This document shows, piece by piece, positions 43,573-54,825 of a stretch of DNA of 64,000 nucleotides; position 1 is the first letter of the stretch, and each line of letters begins with the position of its first letter. This DNA comes from Adiantum capillus-veneris (lineage: Eukaryota > Streptophyta > Polypodiopsida > Polypodiales > Pteridaceae): positions 8,724,648-8,788,647 of the forward strand of contig CM043968.1 in NCBI GenBank assembly GCA_014529385.2, given 5' to 3'. A program made the translations under genes and the position numbers. The notes below the pieces were generated by a model. It saw only the letters and a list, made by a program, of their open reading frames with translations. It was not told the origin of the DNA and did no database searches.

Positions 43573-44330
43573 GTGAACCAAGCTGACCATAGACCTTTGA
43601 CTGTCATCCCAGAAGACGAGTCCGACTTTTCTTTTGAGCAATCGTTCATAGTCATGTCAAGCATTAATCTAGAAGTCAAGGTTGTGAGTGATACTGAGGC
43701 CATAAGAACTTCTACATTGGTGGATGAGCGGTCAATGAAGTTGTTGTATGCTGATACAAACCACTACAATGCCCCCATTTACAAGGATAGGGATTGCCAA
43801 TACTACTATTTGGCAGGAGATACCAATTTGGAGACTCCACTTGAGGTTTTAGTCAGATGGGAGGATGATAGATGGGGAGATGATCAAGGAAGGAATTTCT
43901 TTAGGGCACAACATCCTACTGAAGTGAATTCTTTTGGTGAGCTCCAAGGAGCCTTGATTGACCTAGAGCCCAAGGAGAGACAAACTGTAATTAGAGATGC
44001 GGAGTTCACGGCTACTAGTCATGTAATCAAGGTGGACGTAGATCAAGAGGATGTTGGGATTTACAAGTTCTTTGATCCTCATACCTCTATACATTTTATT
44101 ACAAGTGCGTGGACTCTAGGACCAATGAGTTGACAAATGAGAAGACCTTGTACCTTTATGTGATAGAAGGACGTCCATATCAAGCCATGATGATAATAGA
44201 CAAGTACCGTCGACAATACAAGAGAGCCAAGATGGAGGAACTTGCAGTGGTAACAATCGCAGGACAACCAACAGATGTGGTGCTAAGACCAAGCAAAGCA
44301 CGACTGCTAACAAGAGACTCGATGGAGTAG
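43573..44330 (+). pseudogene. element F ORF1-like protein upstream of gag
   Basis: I do not recognise a known domain. 43573-44133 is open (186 residues, acidic), with LLYADTNHYNAPIYKDRD near residue 56 and WEDDRWGDDQGRNFF near residue 97. A frameshift near 44100 continues into 44109-44330, containing NEKTLYLYVIEG, MMIIDKYRRQYKRAKMEELA. A diverged copy (Q, 50277-51180) keeps the same order: EKVLYLFSY, IIYVDKYGHGYKPIDLRKMEGIA. Position between leader and gag matches the extra ORF1 of Ogre/Tat-type elements, whose role is unknown. Confidence 0.6.
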
Positions 44331-45694
44331 TTTTCTATTCCCATGAGTGCTTTGAAAATTGGATCTGACTTGAGAGGTAAGGAAAAGATGCCTGTAGAAA
44401 GAGAGGAAGCGGTAAGTGTCAGGACGGCTAGGCCAACCATGACCACAAGTCTAATTGATGAGCCAATGTACAAGAGTGGTGGACATACGGTCACTTCGGG
44501 ACTAGCTCGTCCACATATGAGACCAGTTGTATTAGAATCAAGATGGCCTGAGCCCAAAAGACCAAGGCCACGAGTTCCAATAGCGAGAGGGCTAGAGAGA
44601 GAACCTATTTTGGGACATGGATTAGATCGTCTACATCTTGCAATGCCTGCAGCACGAGGAAGGGGCTTGGGTTTGGAAAGAATGTTTCACGAGAGAACCC
44701 CAAGGCCTTCGCAAATAGCTAAGTGGGTGAGAAAAAAGTTTTCAAGATCAGGGGACCCACATTCCCATGTGGCAAGTTTTGCTCAAGTAATAGAGGTCGA
44801 GAACATTGACGAGTTTAGGATGCAGTATCAAGCATTTGGGTTAACGCTAGAAGGAAATGCGGAAAATTGGTTCCAATTGTTGTACATTGAGGAGTTCAAT
44901 AACTTAACGACCTTCTTCGAAGAGTTTACGCAGGAATGTTTAAAGAGAGGTATTAACCATAGTACCTTCTTGATGATTTATGACTTTAAGCAAGAAGCAG
45001 GAGAGTCAGTTAAGAATGCTGCACGAAGGATGAAGTGCTACATGAAGAGATGTCCTAGAGGGAGGAACTTCCTACAAAGGAGCGAAGAGTGAGTAGATTT
45101 GTTGAAGGATTGAGAAGTGAAATGCTTAAGAAGGACCTGTACATGCAAGGATGTCGCACTCTGGAGGAGGTCACCAAAGTTGCGATTGACTTGGTAGACA
45201 ATTGCAAAATCTATGAAGAAGACAACTCGGATACCTATTCAGATAAGAAAAGCACGAAGTCAACAGAGGTGCCATCGGTAAATTCAACTCCCAAAGCAGG
45301 AGTAGTGGACTACGAGCACTTGATGGAGGAGCTTCTCAAAAAAGTAAACCAAGTCCATAAACCATTGCGACGATGCTACAAGTGTGGCGGGGATCACTTA
45401 AACAAGGATTGTCCCATGTTGCCACAACCTCCAAAGCAAAAATGGTGTGCCATTGAACAAAAATATACTAATCATACGACGGAGGATTGTTATTACAACA
45501 AGGGATATGTTAGAGAAAGACCAGCAATGCCCGTACTAACTATAGAGGCCATAGGTGCACTTTCCGCCATGCTCATTGTTGGGGTGGTCATTGTGGTGTC
45601 TCTAGAAGCAAGTGGAGTCAAGTTTGGAAAACTAAATGTACTGCTCATTGGCTCGAATTGCATTGAGACTCCAGGAGAAAAAACATACGAAGGA
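44331..45694 (+). pseudogene. gag: element F gag
   Basis: Same phase as the end of ORF1 across a stop at 44328-44330. An Arg/Pro-rich stretch is followed by KKFSRSGDPHSHVASFAQVI (near 44733), GLTLEGNAENWFQLL, FNNLTTFFEEFTQ and EAGESVKNAARRMK, the retrotransposon gag pattern. After a frameshift at about 45085: RFVEGLRSEMLKKDLYMQGC. Two zinc motifs, CYKCGGDHLNKDC (near 45373; three residues before His) and CAIEQKYTNHTTEDC (near 45448; first Cys pair degenerate). Breaks off at about 45694. Confidence 0.85.
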
Positions 45695-46363
45695 TCTATG
45701 GGACTCAATGAGGGAGTCTCCATTGCTAGACAGAGTTGGTTGTTTTCTCTTACCCGCGTCCAGGAATTGCATAGGACCTGTTGAAGATATGTTCATCCCT
45801 CTATTTTGTCTCTTAGATTTTATAAGCCCATGGATGACATTGCAAATCATGTGACGATGTTCCTCTAGACTAGTGACACTAGATGTAGAACGTACCACCT
45901 CTAACCAACCCACGTGATAGGCATAGCCTGTGTATAGGTCTATCAAGGTCTCGGTGCCAAGGTCATATTGCCAATTTTCATTGAGAAACAATCCCTCTAG
46001 ATTAGGTGTACTAGGGGTTCCTGTTGATGTGGATGCAATGTCACTCCCCGTGGTCACGTTTCTAGTGGTTGCTATCGTAGGAGCCACTTCGGATGGTGGT
46101 AGCTCAATAGGTCCCTCATTAAAGAAACTGGGTAAGATATCCACTTGGACACTCCTAGGATGTGTCAGGTCTACACGAGATGTGAATGGTGAATTCACCT
46201 CCCCCATCCCTTCATTCGCTTCATTGGGCGCAAGGTCAGAGCGAGTAGCTCGACTAAAGGTCTCTATCAGACGGCTAAACATACTACCACTAGGCTGTGG
46301 AGCCAAGGCAGGTGTTTCTTGAGTTTTATTCTCACGGTTTTGTGTAGGGTATCCCTCCATCAC
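45695..46363 (-). pseudogene. gag: element E gag N-terminal part
   Basis: The minus-strand frame starting at 46363 (MMEGYPTQNRENKTQETPAL) parallels element D from 17277 on: SGSMFSRLIETFSRATRSDL, VQVDILPSFFNEGPIELPPS, WQYDLGTETLIDLYTGYAYH and HMICNVIHGLIKS are shared with few substitutions. Its continued match to D over some 220 residues shows the N-terminal acidic segment is a real, conserved coding part. Identity to D stops near 45694, so the frame beyond that point (to 45632) belongs to element F read backwards. Confidence 0.85.
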
Positions 46364-47629
46364 ATCGTAATCAGATGAAGATCGAGTCGCTTGCTGCTAG
46401 GCGTGGGTCGAATGACACTACCTTGGGTCCCGGCCGAAGGTCCGGAACCTAACGTAGGCGAGTAATGCAAAGGCTCCTCTATGTGGCCCAACTCTAGCAC
46501 TTGCCCAGAGCATAAGTGCATAAGAGTTCTATGTGCTAGAGGTATTGGCAAGGACCCTCGTGTCTCTTTCGCTTTCTATGTGTCTTTTCCTACTTGTTTT
46601 GATTTCGTTGTTTTGGTGTTTTTTATCTTTTTCTAATGTCCACTTATCAGACAAGGGCGTGTGATAGCTTAAAACGAGCGTCTCGTTTGGGAGGTCTCGA
46701 CGTACTTTACAACACATCATTTGACCAATCGGAGTGCCGATGGCTCCCAAAACCTGCAATCTCTACCTAGGAAGGTGGGAAAAAGGGGCAATTTCAAAGG
46801 TGACACTTGGAGAGAGAGAGGCCTCCCATTTGTCCCACAAAGCCTCTCCTCCTCTTGAGGGAGGAGCCTATATATATGGGAGTGCAACTACACTTACATC
46901 ATAAGACCAAACCTAAGACCAAGCCCAAGCTCAAGCTCAACGAATGATCCCAATGTATCTTTTTAGACAAACCTTTAACTAGAATTTTTGAGTTTTGATT
47001 TTTGTTTTGAGGTGCTGTCCCGTTTTTTTATTTTTGGATTTTTTGGATTTTTTATATTTTTTTTAAATTTCTTTTTTTTTTTGGGGTCATGAGTTAGAAT
47101 TAGTTTTTGGGTTTGCGGGTCAGTCGCCCACTAGCCTTGAGCCGCACGTGTACAATAGACTATCTAGAGCCACATACGCATGTGCGCACTCACGTGAACC
47201 GAGCCTTTTCGAGTCGCGTGCATGCACAGAACCTGGGTTTGTGCATAGACTAACCTAGCCCTGGCCACTAACCCTAATCTTTAACCTTAAACCTAACCAA
47301 TTAACAAAAAACAACAGGTTTAACAAAAATGTCGATTTTAACATAGAACTCAAAAAATACAGAAATTGAAACGCGTACAGAAATTGAAAACAATGCAACT
47401 TTAACAAAAAATGCAAGTAAACTATGGCTAATACTAACTTTAATCGCAAGCACAGTAACAACACACACAACAAATTAAGAAAAACGCATGCAAATTAGCA
47501 AAAACGCACCTTTTTGTGGTTCTCCCACTCCATCAACAACAACATACAACCATTCCTCACACACATATATATGAAAAAATGACTTCACGCAGCCGCCAGA
47601 GAGTTTTCTCGAGCTTGGTGTAGGGCAGT
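46364..47629 (-). other. leader of element E
   Basis: Non-coding leader, T-rich near 47010-47080; contains telomere-like heptads near 47255-47290 (CTAACCCTAA) like the D leader. Confidence 0.65.
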
Positions 47630-47647
47630 TCCTCGGCAGCGGCGCCA
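47630..47647 (-). promoter_or_regulatory. primer binding site of element E
   Basis: TGGCGCCGCTGCCGAGGA on the minus strand; better preserved than in element D. Confidence 0.9.
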
Positions 47648-47651
47648 AAAA

Positions 47652-48251
47652 TGTACGTTTGCCGTACGTGTCAATGCAGGGAACTTGCCGCCTACACCGT
47701 GTGTGAGCCACGAAGGCTACAAACACAGAACCAAGCGTGCCTAGCAAGCATCAAAGAGAGCAATGGTCTGCCACTCACCGCTCTACGCTGGCGTCGTGAA
47801 GGATCCTTGTGCGTTGAAGAAGAAGGAGCCACCGTCGCGCCAACGCTCAACCACCTCGTTGTTGCCGCCGCTACTGCCACCGCAATGCTCGATCGTACAC
47901 ACACTCTCTCTCCTCAAGCATACACACACACACACACATACACACACGTGAGCACACAATGGAGAAGGAGATGGAGTTGGAGCAAGAGCACTCTCTATAG
48001 CATGCATCCTCAAGAATGAGGGATTTAGGGTTACAATGGCTTATATAGGTTTTAGGTCCTTTCACATATGGACGTCCATACTTGGGCGGCCAAGCCAAAC
48101 CCTAACCCTAAAGATAGTAAAAGTCTTGGCAAATAAGTGGTGCGCCTCTCATCAGCGATCACACACCCAATGTGTACATGTGAGACCGACAAGCCCGGGC
48201 CATGACTCACAATAATGCAAGAATAAGATAAATGTCCGTCGTGGGTTAACA
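47652..48251 (-). repeat. 5' LTR of element E
   Basis: 600 bp; minus-strand TGTTAACCCACGACGGAC to AAACGTACA, alignable with the D LTRs including promoter, GT/GA tract and the telomere-like heptads. Confidence 0.88.
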
Positions 48252-49740
48252 TACATAGCCTTGGATATGGAGCCTTAGCTTTCCAATGAGAGGCGCCACT
48301 GGAACTTCCTGCCCTTTTGAAAGGCCCATCCGCTTCCACACTTTTTCCCATCTCATGAGGGTGTATTCCTAGCTTTGTAGCCAACTCAGTAGCTATGAAA
48401 TTGTGAGTTGAGCCCGGATCAAAAAGAATGAGAGCATCATGCTCTCTTACTTTTCCCCACGCATAAGAGAGTGGAGATCCTTTACAATGGCCATCCTCTT
48501 TTTGAGCTTCAATAGAAGTAGCTCTAGGAAGGTCATTGCCAGTGTTTCTCTTGGGGTAGGCTCTATATACATGGCCTTCCCCCCCACATTTGAAACACTT
48601 ATTTTCCTTTCTAAATTTTTCAAATTCCTTGAGAGAGAGACGATTTTTACCTTGGTAGGCGCCCTTAGCTTTTGATTGGCTGTTATTTTTGAAAGAGTTG
48701 GACGCATTGAAATTTCTTCCCTTCCCGCCGTTGCGCTCTTTGTTTTCATTGGCCCAAAAATTCTTCTTGTCTCATTGTTGGAAATTGATCTTTGAGGCAA
48801 CTATCGTATGATGGATGACCTCCAAGATTGATTTGGGCCGTTGAGCATTGATATACTCACTCATTTTTTCTGGCAAGCCAGCTCAAAACTTCTGGTTTTG
48901 TTTGGCAAAGTCTATTCTCTTATAGACAGTGGCTTTGAGATGTAAATCCCAAAACATGTCTATATACTTTTGAATAGACTCATAAGGTGCCATTTTCAAG
49001 CTACGCCAGGTGGTGAGTACCTTGTCCTCAGCATTGGTAGCTAAGAATTGCTTCATGATAGCAATTCTCAAGGTTTTCCAAGTCTTGGGAGCTTCTCCAT
49101 TTGAGCATAAGCTTGCCCACCATTGAGATGCCGATTTCTGAAAATGCATGGAGACATGTAACTTAGAGGACTCAGTGAAATCCTCATCTCCAAAGACAGT
49201 GTCAAATTGTTGTAAGAAGGCCAAGATTTTGTCGGTGGCTCCAAAGGTACCATCATAAGTAGGAAAGGTAATATTCTTACCTCCTTCCTTAAACTTCTTA
49301 ATCTTGTTGGAGCATTTCCAAGCAGCATGGCTCCTTCTATGCACTCTGATTTGGGGTTTCCCAATAGAGCTAGAGGAATTGCCACTGCTTTTGTCAGAAA
49401 TGATGATGGTGAAGAGGAAGGAGAGGATGATGGCCTCTTCTTTCTCTTTCTATGTCTCCTAACCTTATCTTCTCTTGGTTGATCATGGTGAGAAGAAGGA
49501 GACCTTTTTCTTTTGGGAGGTGTTGGTGACCTCTTTGGCCTACGCCGTCGGGGAGCTACCTCTTATTCATCACTTGGAGAAGAATCTTCACTCCCGTCCT
49601 TCACAAGAACCTCATTAGCTTGCACATTCCCTTGCCTCTCTGCCTTAGCAAGTGTGGGTTGAGCCTCATCAAAAGCTGTTGCCCAACTACTTGCCTTGTT
49701 TTAGGCGATAAGCCACCAAGCTCAATAGTGACATCAAGGC
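48252..49740 (-). pseudogene. chromovirus G2 gag and protease
   Basis: Read leftwards from about 49740: N-terminal region, a Lys/Arg/Ser/Pro-rich segment (about 49570-49390), gag core 49344-48883 (KKFKEGGKNITFPTYDGTFG, ILAFLQQFDTVFGDEDF, ASQWWASLCSNGEAPKTW), a CCHC knuckle near 48575-48600 (CFKCGG start), and protease with LILFDPGSTHNFIATEL near 48420 (D-P-G). The frame shifts near 48310 and is cut at 48252 by the LTR of element E within GKLRLHIQGYV. Orientation and family are the same as G0; reverse transcriptase of this copy is missing. Confidence 0.85.
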
Positions 49741-49841
49741 CTTGAGTGCCATCCATTGTGCTTTGCCACGGGTGTACAATAGGCTCTTTTGGAGGAGATA
49801 TCTCTCTATGTCCTCTCTCTCTAACTCCCCTCTATCGTGAT

Positions 49842-49844
<3 letters not shown>

Positions 49845-49925
<81 letters not shown>
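49845..49925. repeat. (CT)n microsatellite, about 80 bp
   Basis: Uninterrupted CT repeats upstream of the Q ORF1-like sequence. Confidence 0.97.
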
Positions 49926-49927
<2 letters not shown>

Positions 49928-50276
49928 GGCTGGGCTTAGTAGGGTTAATAATGTGATCAAAAGAAGAAGAGTCTAGTACTAACTATTCAATGGACTAGCG
50001 AGTTAGGGTATGTTCTCGGCCTATTATAGCTAAAGCCTTGTTCATAAAAGGCTAATTTCTTTGTATGAAAGATAGTAATCTAATACAAGAATGATTTAGC
50101 AATTATGTCTTCCTCTTGGTTGACTGTCTTCTTGTATTTTGATGTATCTGATTGTTCCATACAAATAGAGATTCCGAGTGTTATGTGAAACCCTTGTCTA
50201 CACTGGGGATCCTACAGTCTCTATGGCTAGAACATATATTTAGCTGCAAAGAGACCTTAGAACAAGAGGAGACCAA
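49926..50276. other. no recognisable feature
   Basis: Non-coding; probably leader of element Q. Confidence 0.4.
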
Positions 50277-51670
50277 GTGAGCCTAGTATCCACAGAAGAG
50301 AGCGTTAATCAAGCAACGACTAATCCTCTTGCTCCAATCTTAGAAGAGGGAAGTGAGACCAATACCTCTTTTGATCACTCGCTCTATAGCATGGCTGAAC
50401 AACCTGCTAGAAACCACCAATCCATCATGGCTGAAGGGGGTAGTACCTCCACAGGCATGTTTCAGGCACCTTGCTATACTATAATTTTCCTAAAAGGATC
50501 CAACAAACATGGAGCTCTTATATATGTTGATGTTAGAGGGCGTAAGTGTGTTTGTATAGAATAGAAACCAGCCGAAGGGCTTGAAAATGTCCAAGTGTAT
50601 GACAATGGTGATAGATTCCGAGATGGAGAGGGTGTACATTATCTTATTGTAAAAGACCCTAAAAATTATTATTGAATTGGCAATAATGTCACAAGAGGAA
50701 AGATAATCATGGAGCAGGTAGACATGCCTCCTCATGTGGATCTTCCTAATGCCATTTGTGTCTTTGACAAGAAGGTAAAGAGATCCCCAAACAATATAGG
50801 GAATGAGGGATTAGATGAACATGTGGAGGGAAGGGCCAAATCTTATTTCCATTGTGTAGAGCTCTATCCTAGAGAGTTGAGTCTAGAGAAGGTGTTGTAC
50901 TTATTCTCTTACGACACGGCCCAAGGGAATAACATTATCTATGTAGATAAGTATGGGCACGGGTACAAGCCTATAGATCTTAGGAAGATGGAAGGGATAG
51001 CTATCCAAGGAGTGCCACGACTCATTTTAGAAATGAGACACGGACCTAGGCTAACCCAAAGTGGAAGTACCAACCCCTTCGGAGATGAACATGATGCTAT
51101 CACATATCAGCTAGAAAGAACAAGGACGATGGATTCTCCAAGACATACAGCCCACACATATGCAGGACCAGCATCATGACCGCAGTCTTTGATCTCTTGG
51201 TTGCACCAAGATGAGGTAGCAAAACAAAGCCACATTAGAGGTGGATATTCAGCAATGTCAGGGCTAAGAGAACCACCACTATCGCGATTGTATCACTACC
51301 ATGGTGAGAGTTGGACACACGTGTCAGATCAGGCAATACTGGGTACACCTAACACTAAGAGGGTTAGACCAGAAAGATTATTGAGGCAAGAGAGACCCAT
51401 TGGTAGGCCAGTGAGAGATTACAAATAAGAAGAAGAAAGGGAAGTGGACCCTATCTTTGGATTGAAGCCAAGAATGCCGATGAGAGAAGGAGTGGGAGAG
51501 CAAATGCTTAGGCTTGATTCGGTAGAGAGAAAGTTTGATTCGGTAGAGAGAAGGTATTTTGCGACGATTCAGGAACTTATTGATGAGTTCATGATCAAGC
51601 TTCCACACTGAAAGAGCATGTATGTAAGGTACCTCTCTAAACCTATAAAAATTTGGAAAGATCAAGTCTG
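50277..51670 (+). pseudogene. ORF1-like protein Q and upstream gag scrap
   Basis: Unrecognised family, paralogous to element F ORF1. 50277-50564 is open, then a stop, then 50709-51179 (156 residues) with GRAKSYFHCVELYPREL, EKVLYLFSYDTAQGN, YVDKYGHGYKPIDLRKMEG and IAIQGVPRLILEMRHGPRL. Between them GVHYLIVKDPKNYY is in the same general order as F. After a stop at 51177, 51189-51428 and the continuation to 51610 are Arg/Pro-rich, like the start of F gag. No gag core or zinc knuckle follows, and the element is lost after 51670. Confidence 0.6.
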
Positions 51671-52545
51671 GCAAAAATAAAAATAAAAATATGATAACCT
51701 ATAGATCTAACTAAAGACAAGAACATCATGATCAAACTATTTACAATGAGTTGATACTTCCCCTGAAATTCAGGAGAGAAACAAGACTATTTTAGTTTTT
51801 GGTTAGAAACCGCACGTAACTGGCCTAAATCGAGAAGAGACGGTAAAGAGTCTCAACTTGGTTAAACTAATTGGAATTGAAAAGAAACTAGAAGAAACTA
51901 GGACCAATAGAAAATTGCTAAGTCTTAAAGAGATAAGATCTCAAAAATCTTAAAGAGAAAAGGTTAAGAGGTTTTTCTGAAAACTCTTTTAGAGTAAACC
52001 ATCTTTTTCTTTTTAATAAAAATTTACTTTTGAAATATGAAAAGAAAACCTTGACTTTAGAGTCTTAAAGCAATGATGAGATTCTCCAAAATATCTACTA
52101 GGTGTCACAAGGAGGTGTCTCACATGTGCCAAACTTACACCAGGCCACTCACTCTCTCTCTGACAGCTGAATGACCCCAAATTCAATCCCCTCTCTCTCC
52201 TCGGGCGCCTATTCAGGTATTTCTACCTGTATTTGACTTTTTCCAGCTGTATTTTTCCTTTGTGCTATATAAAGACCCCTTTCCTTTGCATTTTAAAAAA
52301 AAGGATTGCTTAGCTTTGCAAGCTTGCCATGCACACTTGTTAAGATTTATGTAACCAAGGTTTCCATTAAACCTTGCTCGGACTTCATCTGCCTCTCTTG
52401 AAGGCCAAACCTTGAGTCTCTTGAGAAGAGAAACCTCTCTCCTTCTTCTTCAAAGTGGACCTCATCCCTCTCCTTCTTCCTTGAACCTCACATCTCTTCA
52501 AGAAGGACTTCAATCCATACTCCCCTCTTGTTTAGAGAAGGTAAA
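51671..52545. promoter_or_regulatory. non-coding region with an LTR-like promoter
   Basis: TATATAAAGACCCC at 52266-52279 is a clear plant-type TATA box, preceded by CT-rich sequence. No primer site or paired LTR was found, so whether this is an LTR promoter is inference. Confidence 0.35.
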
Positions 52546-52840
52546 CCTTGCACATAAGCTTTAATGGTCACCTTGCACATGTAGGAAGCTTTAATGGTCA
52601 CCTTGCACTTGTAGGAAACTTTATGGTATCCCTTGCACTTGTAGGAAACTTTATGGTATCCCTTACACTTGTAGGAAACTTATGGTATCCCTTGCACTTG
52701 TAGAAACTTTATGGTATCTCTTATACTCAATAGGAAATTTTATGGTATCCCTTGCACTTGTAGGAACTTTATGGTATCCCTTCCACTTGTAGGAAACTTA
52801 ACGGTAGTCCTGGTACTCCTAGGAAGCTTAATAGTGACCT
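52546..52840. repeat. 30-bp minisatellite, about 9-10 units
   Basis: Consensus unit CTTGCACTTGTAGGAAACTT plus TATGGTATCC, 28-31 bp, from about 52546 to 52840. Central units are nearly identical; edge units are diverged. Confidence 0.92.
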
Positions 52841-53899
52841 AGAGAAGGTGTATGGTAACCATAAGTCTCTAGGGTTAAGGTAATGGTGTTCTTGTAGGTA
52901 GATAAATCTATGAGTAGTCTTCCTTCTTTAAATTCTGGGAATTTTTATGGGTAATTTCAAGTTTGTTTGTATTACGGGAATGGGGAAGCAAGGGGATAAC
53001 TTCACGGGATTTGCACCCGAGTCATTTGAACCAAAAACTCCACAAGCTTCTATGGAAATGCCCCATGGATGGCAAAGGATTGCAAAAACCAGGGAAGCGT
53101 GCCAATGGGGTTAAAATTGATGTTATAAGTCCCTAAACTCATAGACTAGAAAACCGTTGTATTCTGTAAAAATCTGGTTGATAGTTAATTAACAAAATTA
53201 GGTACTAAGATTGATAAATCAATGAACCAGAAGGGTAACAACTAAGGGTTAAAATGAATCTCGAGAGGTGATAGGGATAGCCCATCACAACATAGAAATA
53301 AACTAGGGGTTTTGAAGATTTCCTGGAAGTGACCTGAACCAGGACAAAGTTCTAGGGTCAATTTTTTTGTTTCTTTGTTGAAAGGCCGGCCCACTGAAAT
53401 TTATTTCTTGGTGGTACTTGGTGGGGATTGGTCCTGTTCGGATAGGGCAGTGTGACCGTCAAGTGAAATACCTAGGTCATTCATGCCCGAGGGATAAGGG
53501 ATGAATGGGATTGTTTTGGTTTTGGCCCGGCCGGGTGGAGTACCCGCGGAATCTTATTGGAAATCAGCCATAATCCAGGTATGGCCTGATGCCAATAGCT
53601 GTGAGAAAAAAAAAAGATAACTTTTTGGCTAGGGAGGAGGATGTGAATTGAATTAAGGAATCTCCTTCGTATTTGATTGCTTAAAAATGAACAGGAAAGG
53701 CTAGGAACATAGGGGCTATCTTGTGCAGCTATCACCAGATAGTGTTATATCTGGGGAAGTTGGAGCGGTCTAGTTTGGGGTATGGCCCTCATAATGTAGA
53801 ACTGCTAGGAGTTCCTTTTCATAAATTTCTAATGCCTTTTCATTAGTGTTGAGTCTTCTAATTTCATATGCTATACAGAACCTCCCGAACTAGCTTTCT
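52841..53899. other. no recognisable feature
   Basis: About 1 kb downstream of the minisatellite without gene or LTR motif; may be the leader of a Tat-like element. Confidence 0.4.
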
Positions 53900-54720
53900 T
53901 TGGTTTTTCAGTTGGTTTAAGATTTTCAGCTTTCCCTTGTTGTTCCAGTTACTCTCGAGCTTGTTCAAGCTCGACGGTTACAACTTTTAACTTTTCCTCT
54001 CGCTTGGCCTTTGCCTTAGCATGCCTTGCTCTCCATAGCTCACTTATGCTCATATGATCAGTGTTACTCTCTTCCGGAGTTGGATTTTTTCCTAGTTTCC
54101 TCTGAGCTCGTGTGACTACTTTCACAGACACTTTTTGCTCTTCCTTAGAACCACTAGACGGAAGAGTGCTCAATACATTAAGGTCATATTAGGCTTTTTT
54201 TTTGGATTGCTTGGGAAATCTGCAATCAAATGTGTAAGTCCACAGTCTGCACAAAAGCCATTTACTCAAATTATATGCGTTCTCGGTGGACAGTCCCTTA
54301 TCAAATGATCTCCATTACATTTATAACACGGTCCTCGCGGTTGCGCTGGAGCTGTTCCATATTGATGTTGGGGGTAGGCCGGGCCTTGCCATTCCTTCTT
54401 GTCCTATGATAAACATAAGGATAGGAATATATAACGACACCTTGCCCTCACTACTCAAGGAAATACAACTAGCTCCGGTGTTCCAATAATCCTGTGCTAT
54501 AGGTTCCTCATATGCGTAATAGCCCTGGTTCATTCCTTGTGCTGATGGCCCTTCATAGTACACCGTTGGCACTAATGCTTTCTTGCTCTCATCATCACTG
54601 CCTTGTGTGTATCTAGCCGCAACTTGTTGATCTCCAAGCAATGGAGGTTGCGCTCCTAGCACTAGCTTAGGTCGCTCCACTGCACCTTGGTAATTTGCTG
54701 GTGCATATCTCGGTTGTTTG
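53900..54720 (-). pseudogene. Tat-like gag fragment N with zinc knuckles
   Basis: The minus-strand frame 54680-54321 is Pro/Tyr/Ser-rich (YYEGPSAQGMNQGYYAYEEP). Continued minus-strand reading gives CYKCNGDHLIRDCPP near 54330-54290, again with three residues before His, then a second motif CADCGLTHLIADFP near 54255 whose last Cys is Phe. 54173-53949 encodes a basic, charged segment (TRAQRKLGKNPTPEE, ELWRARHAKAKAKREEK). The order knuckles then basic linker matches element D (19046-19380). Gag core and protease are missing. Confidence 0.65.
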
Positions 54721-54825
54721 GGGTGCTACTGGGACTTGTTGTTAGAATGGATGACAATAGTAAAGAGAGTGAATTAATGTTGATAACTTGATTTTGCTAA
54801 TGAGCAAGCTACTAATGATGCTTCA

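Larger units (their letters stand above)
40789..45694 (+). mobile_element. element F, Tat-like, 5' part only
   Basis: 5' LTR 40789-41661, tRNA-Asp-type primer site, a 1.9-kb leader with repeated palindromes, an ORF1-like protein and gag. The right side ends at about 45694 where an inverted D-family element (E) starts. No 3' LTR with the sequence TGTTAGCCGACCC is found. Confidence 0.75.
45694..48251 (-). mobile_element. element E, inverted D-family copy, truncated
   Basis: Minus-strand element: LTR 47652-48251, primer site 47630-47647, leader, and the N-terminal gag region ending at about 45694. The 3' half and second LTR are missing. Inserted in the protease of chromovirus G2, after GYV. Confidence 0.88.
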
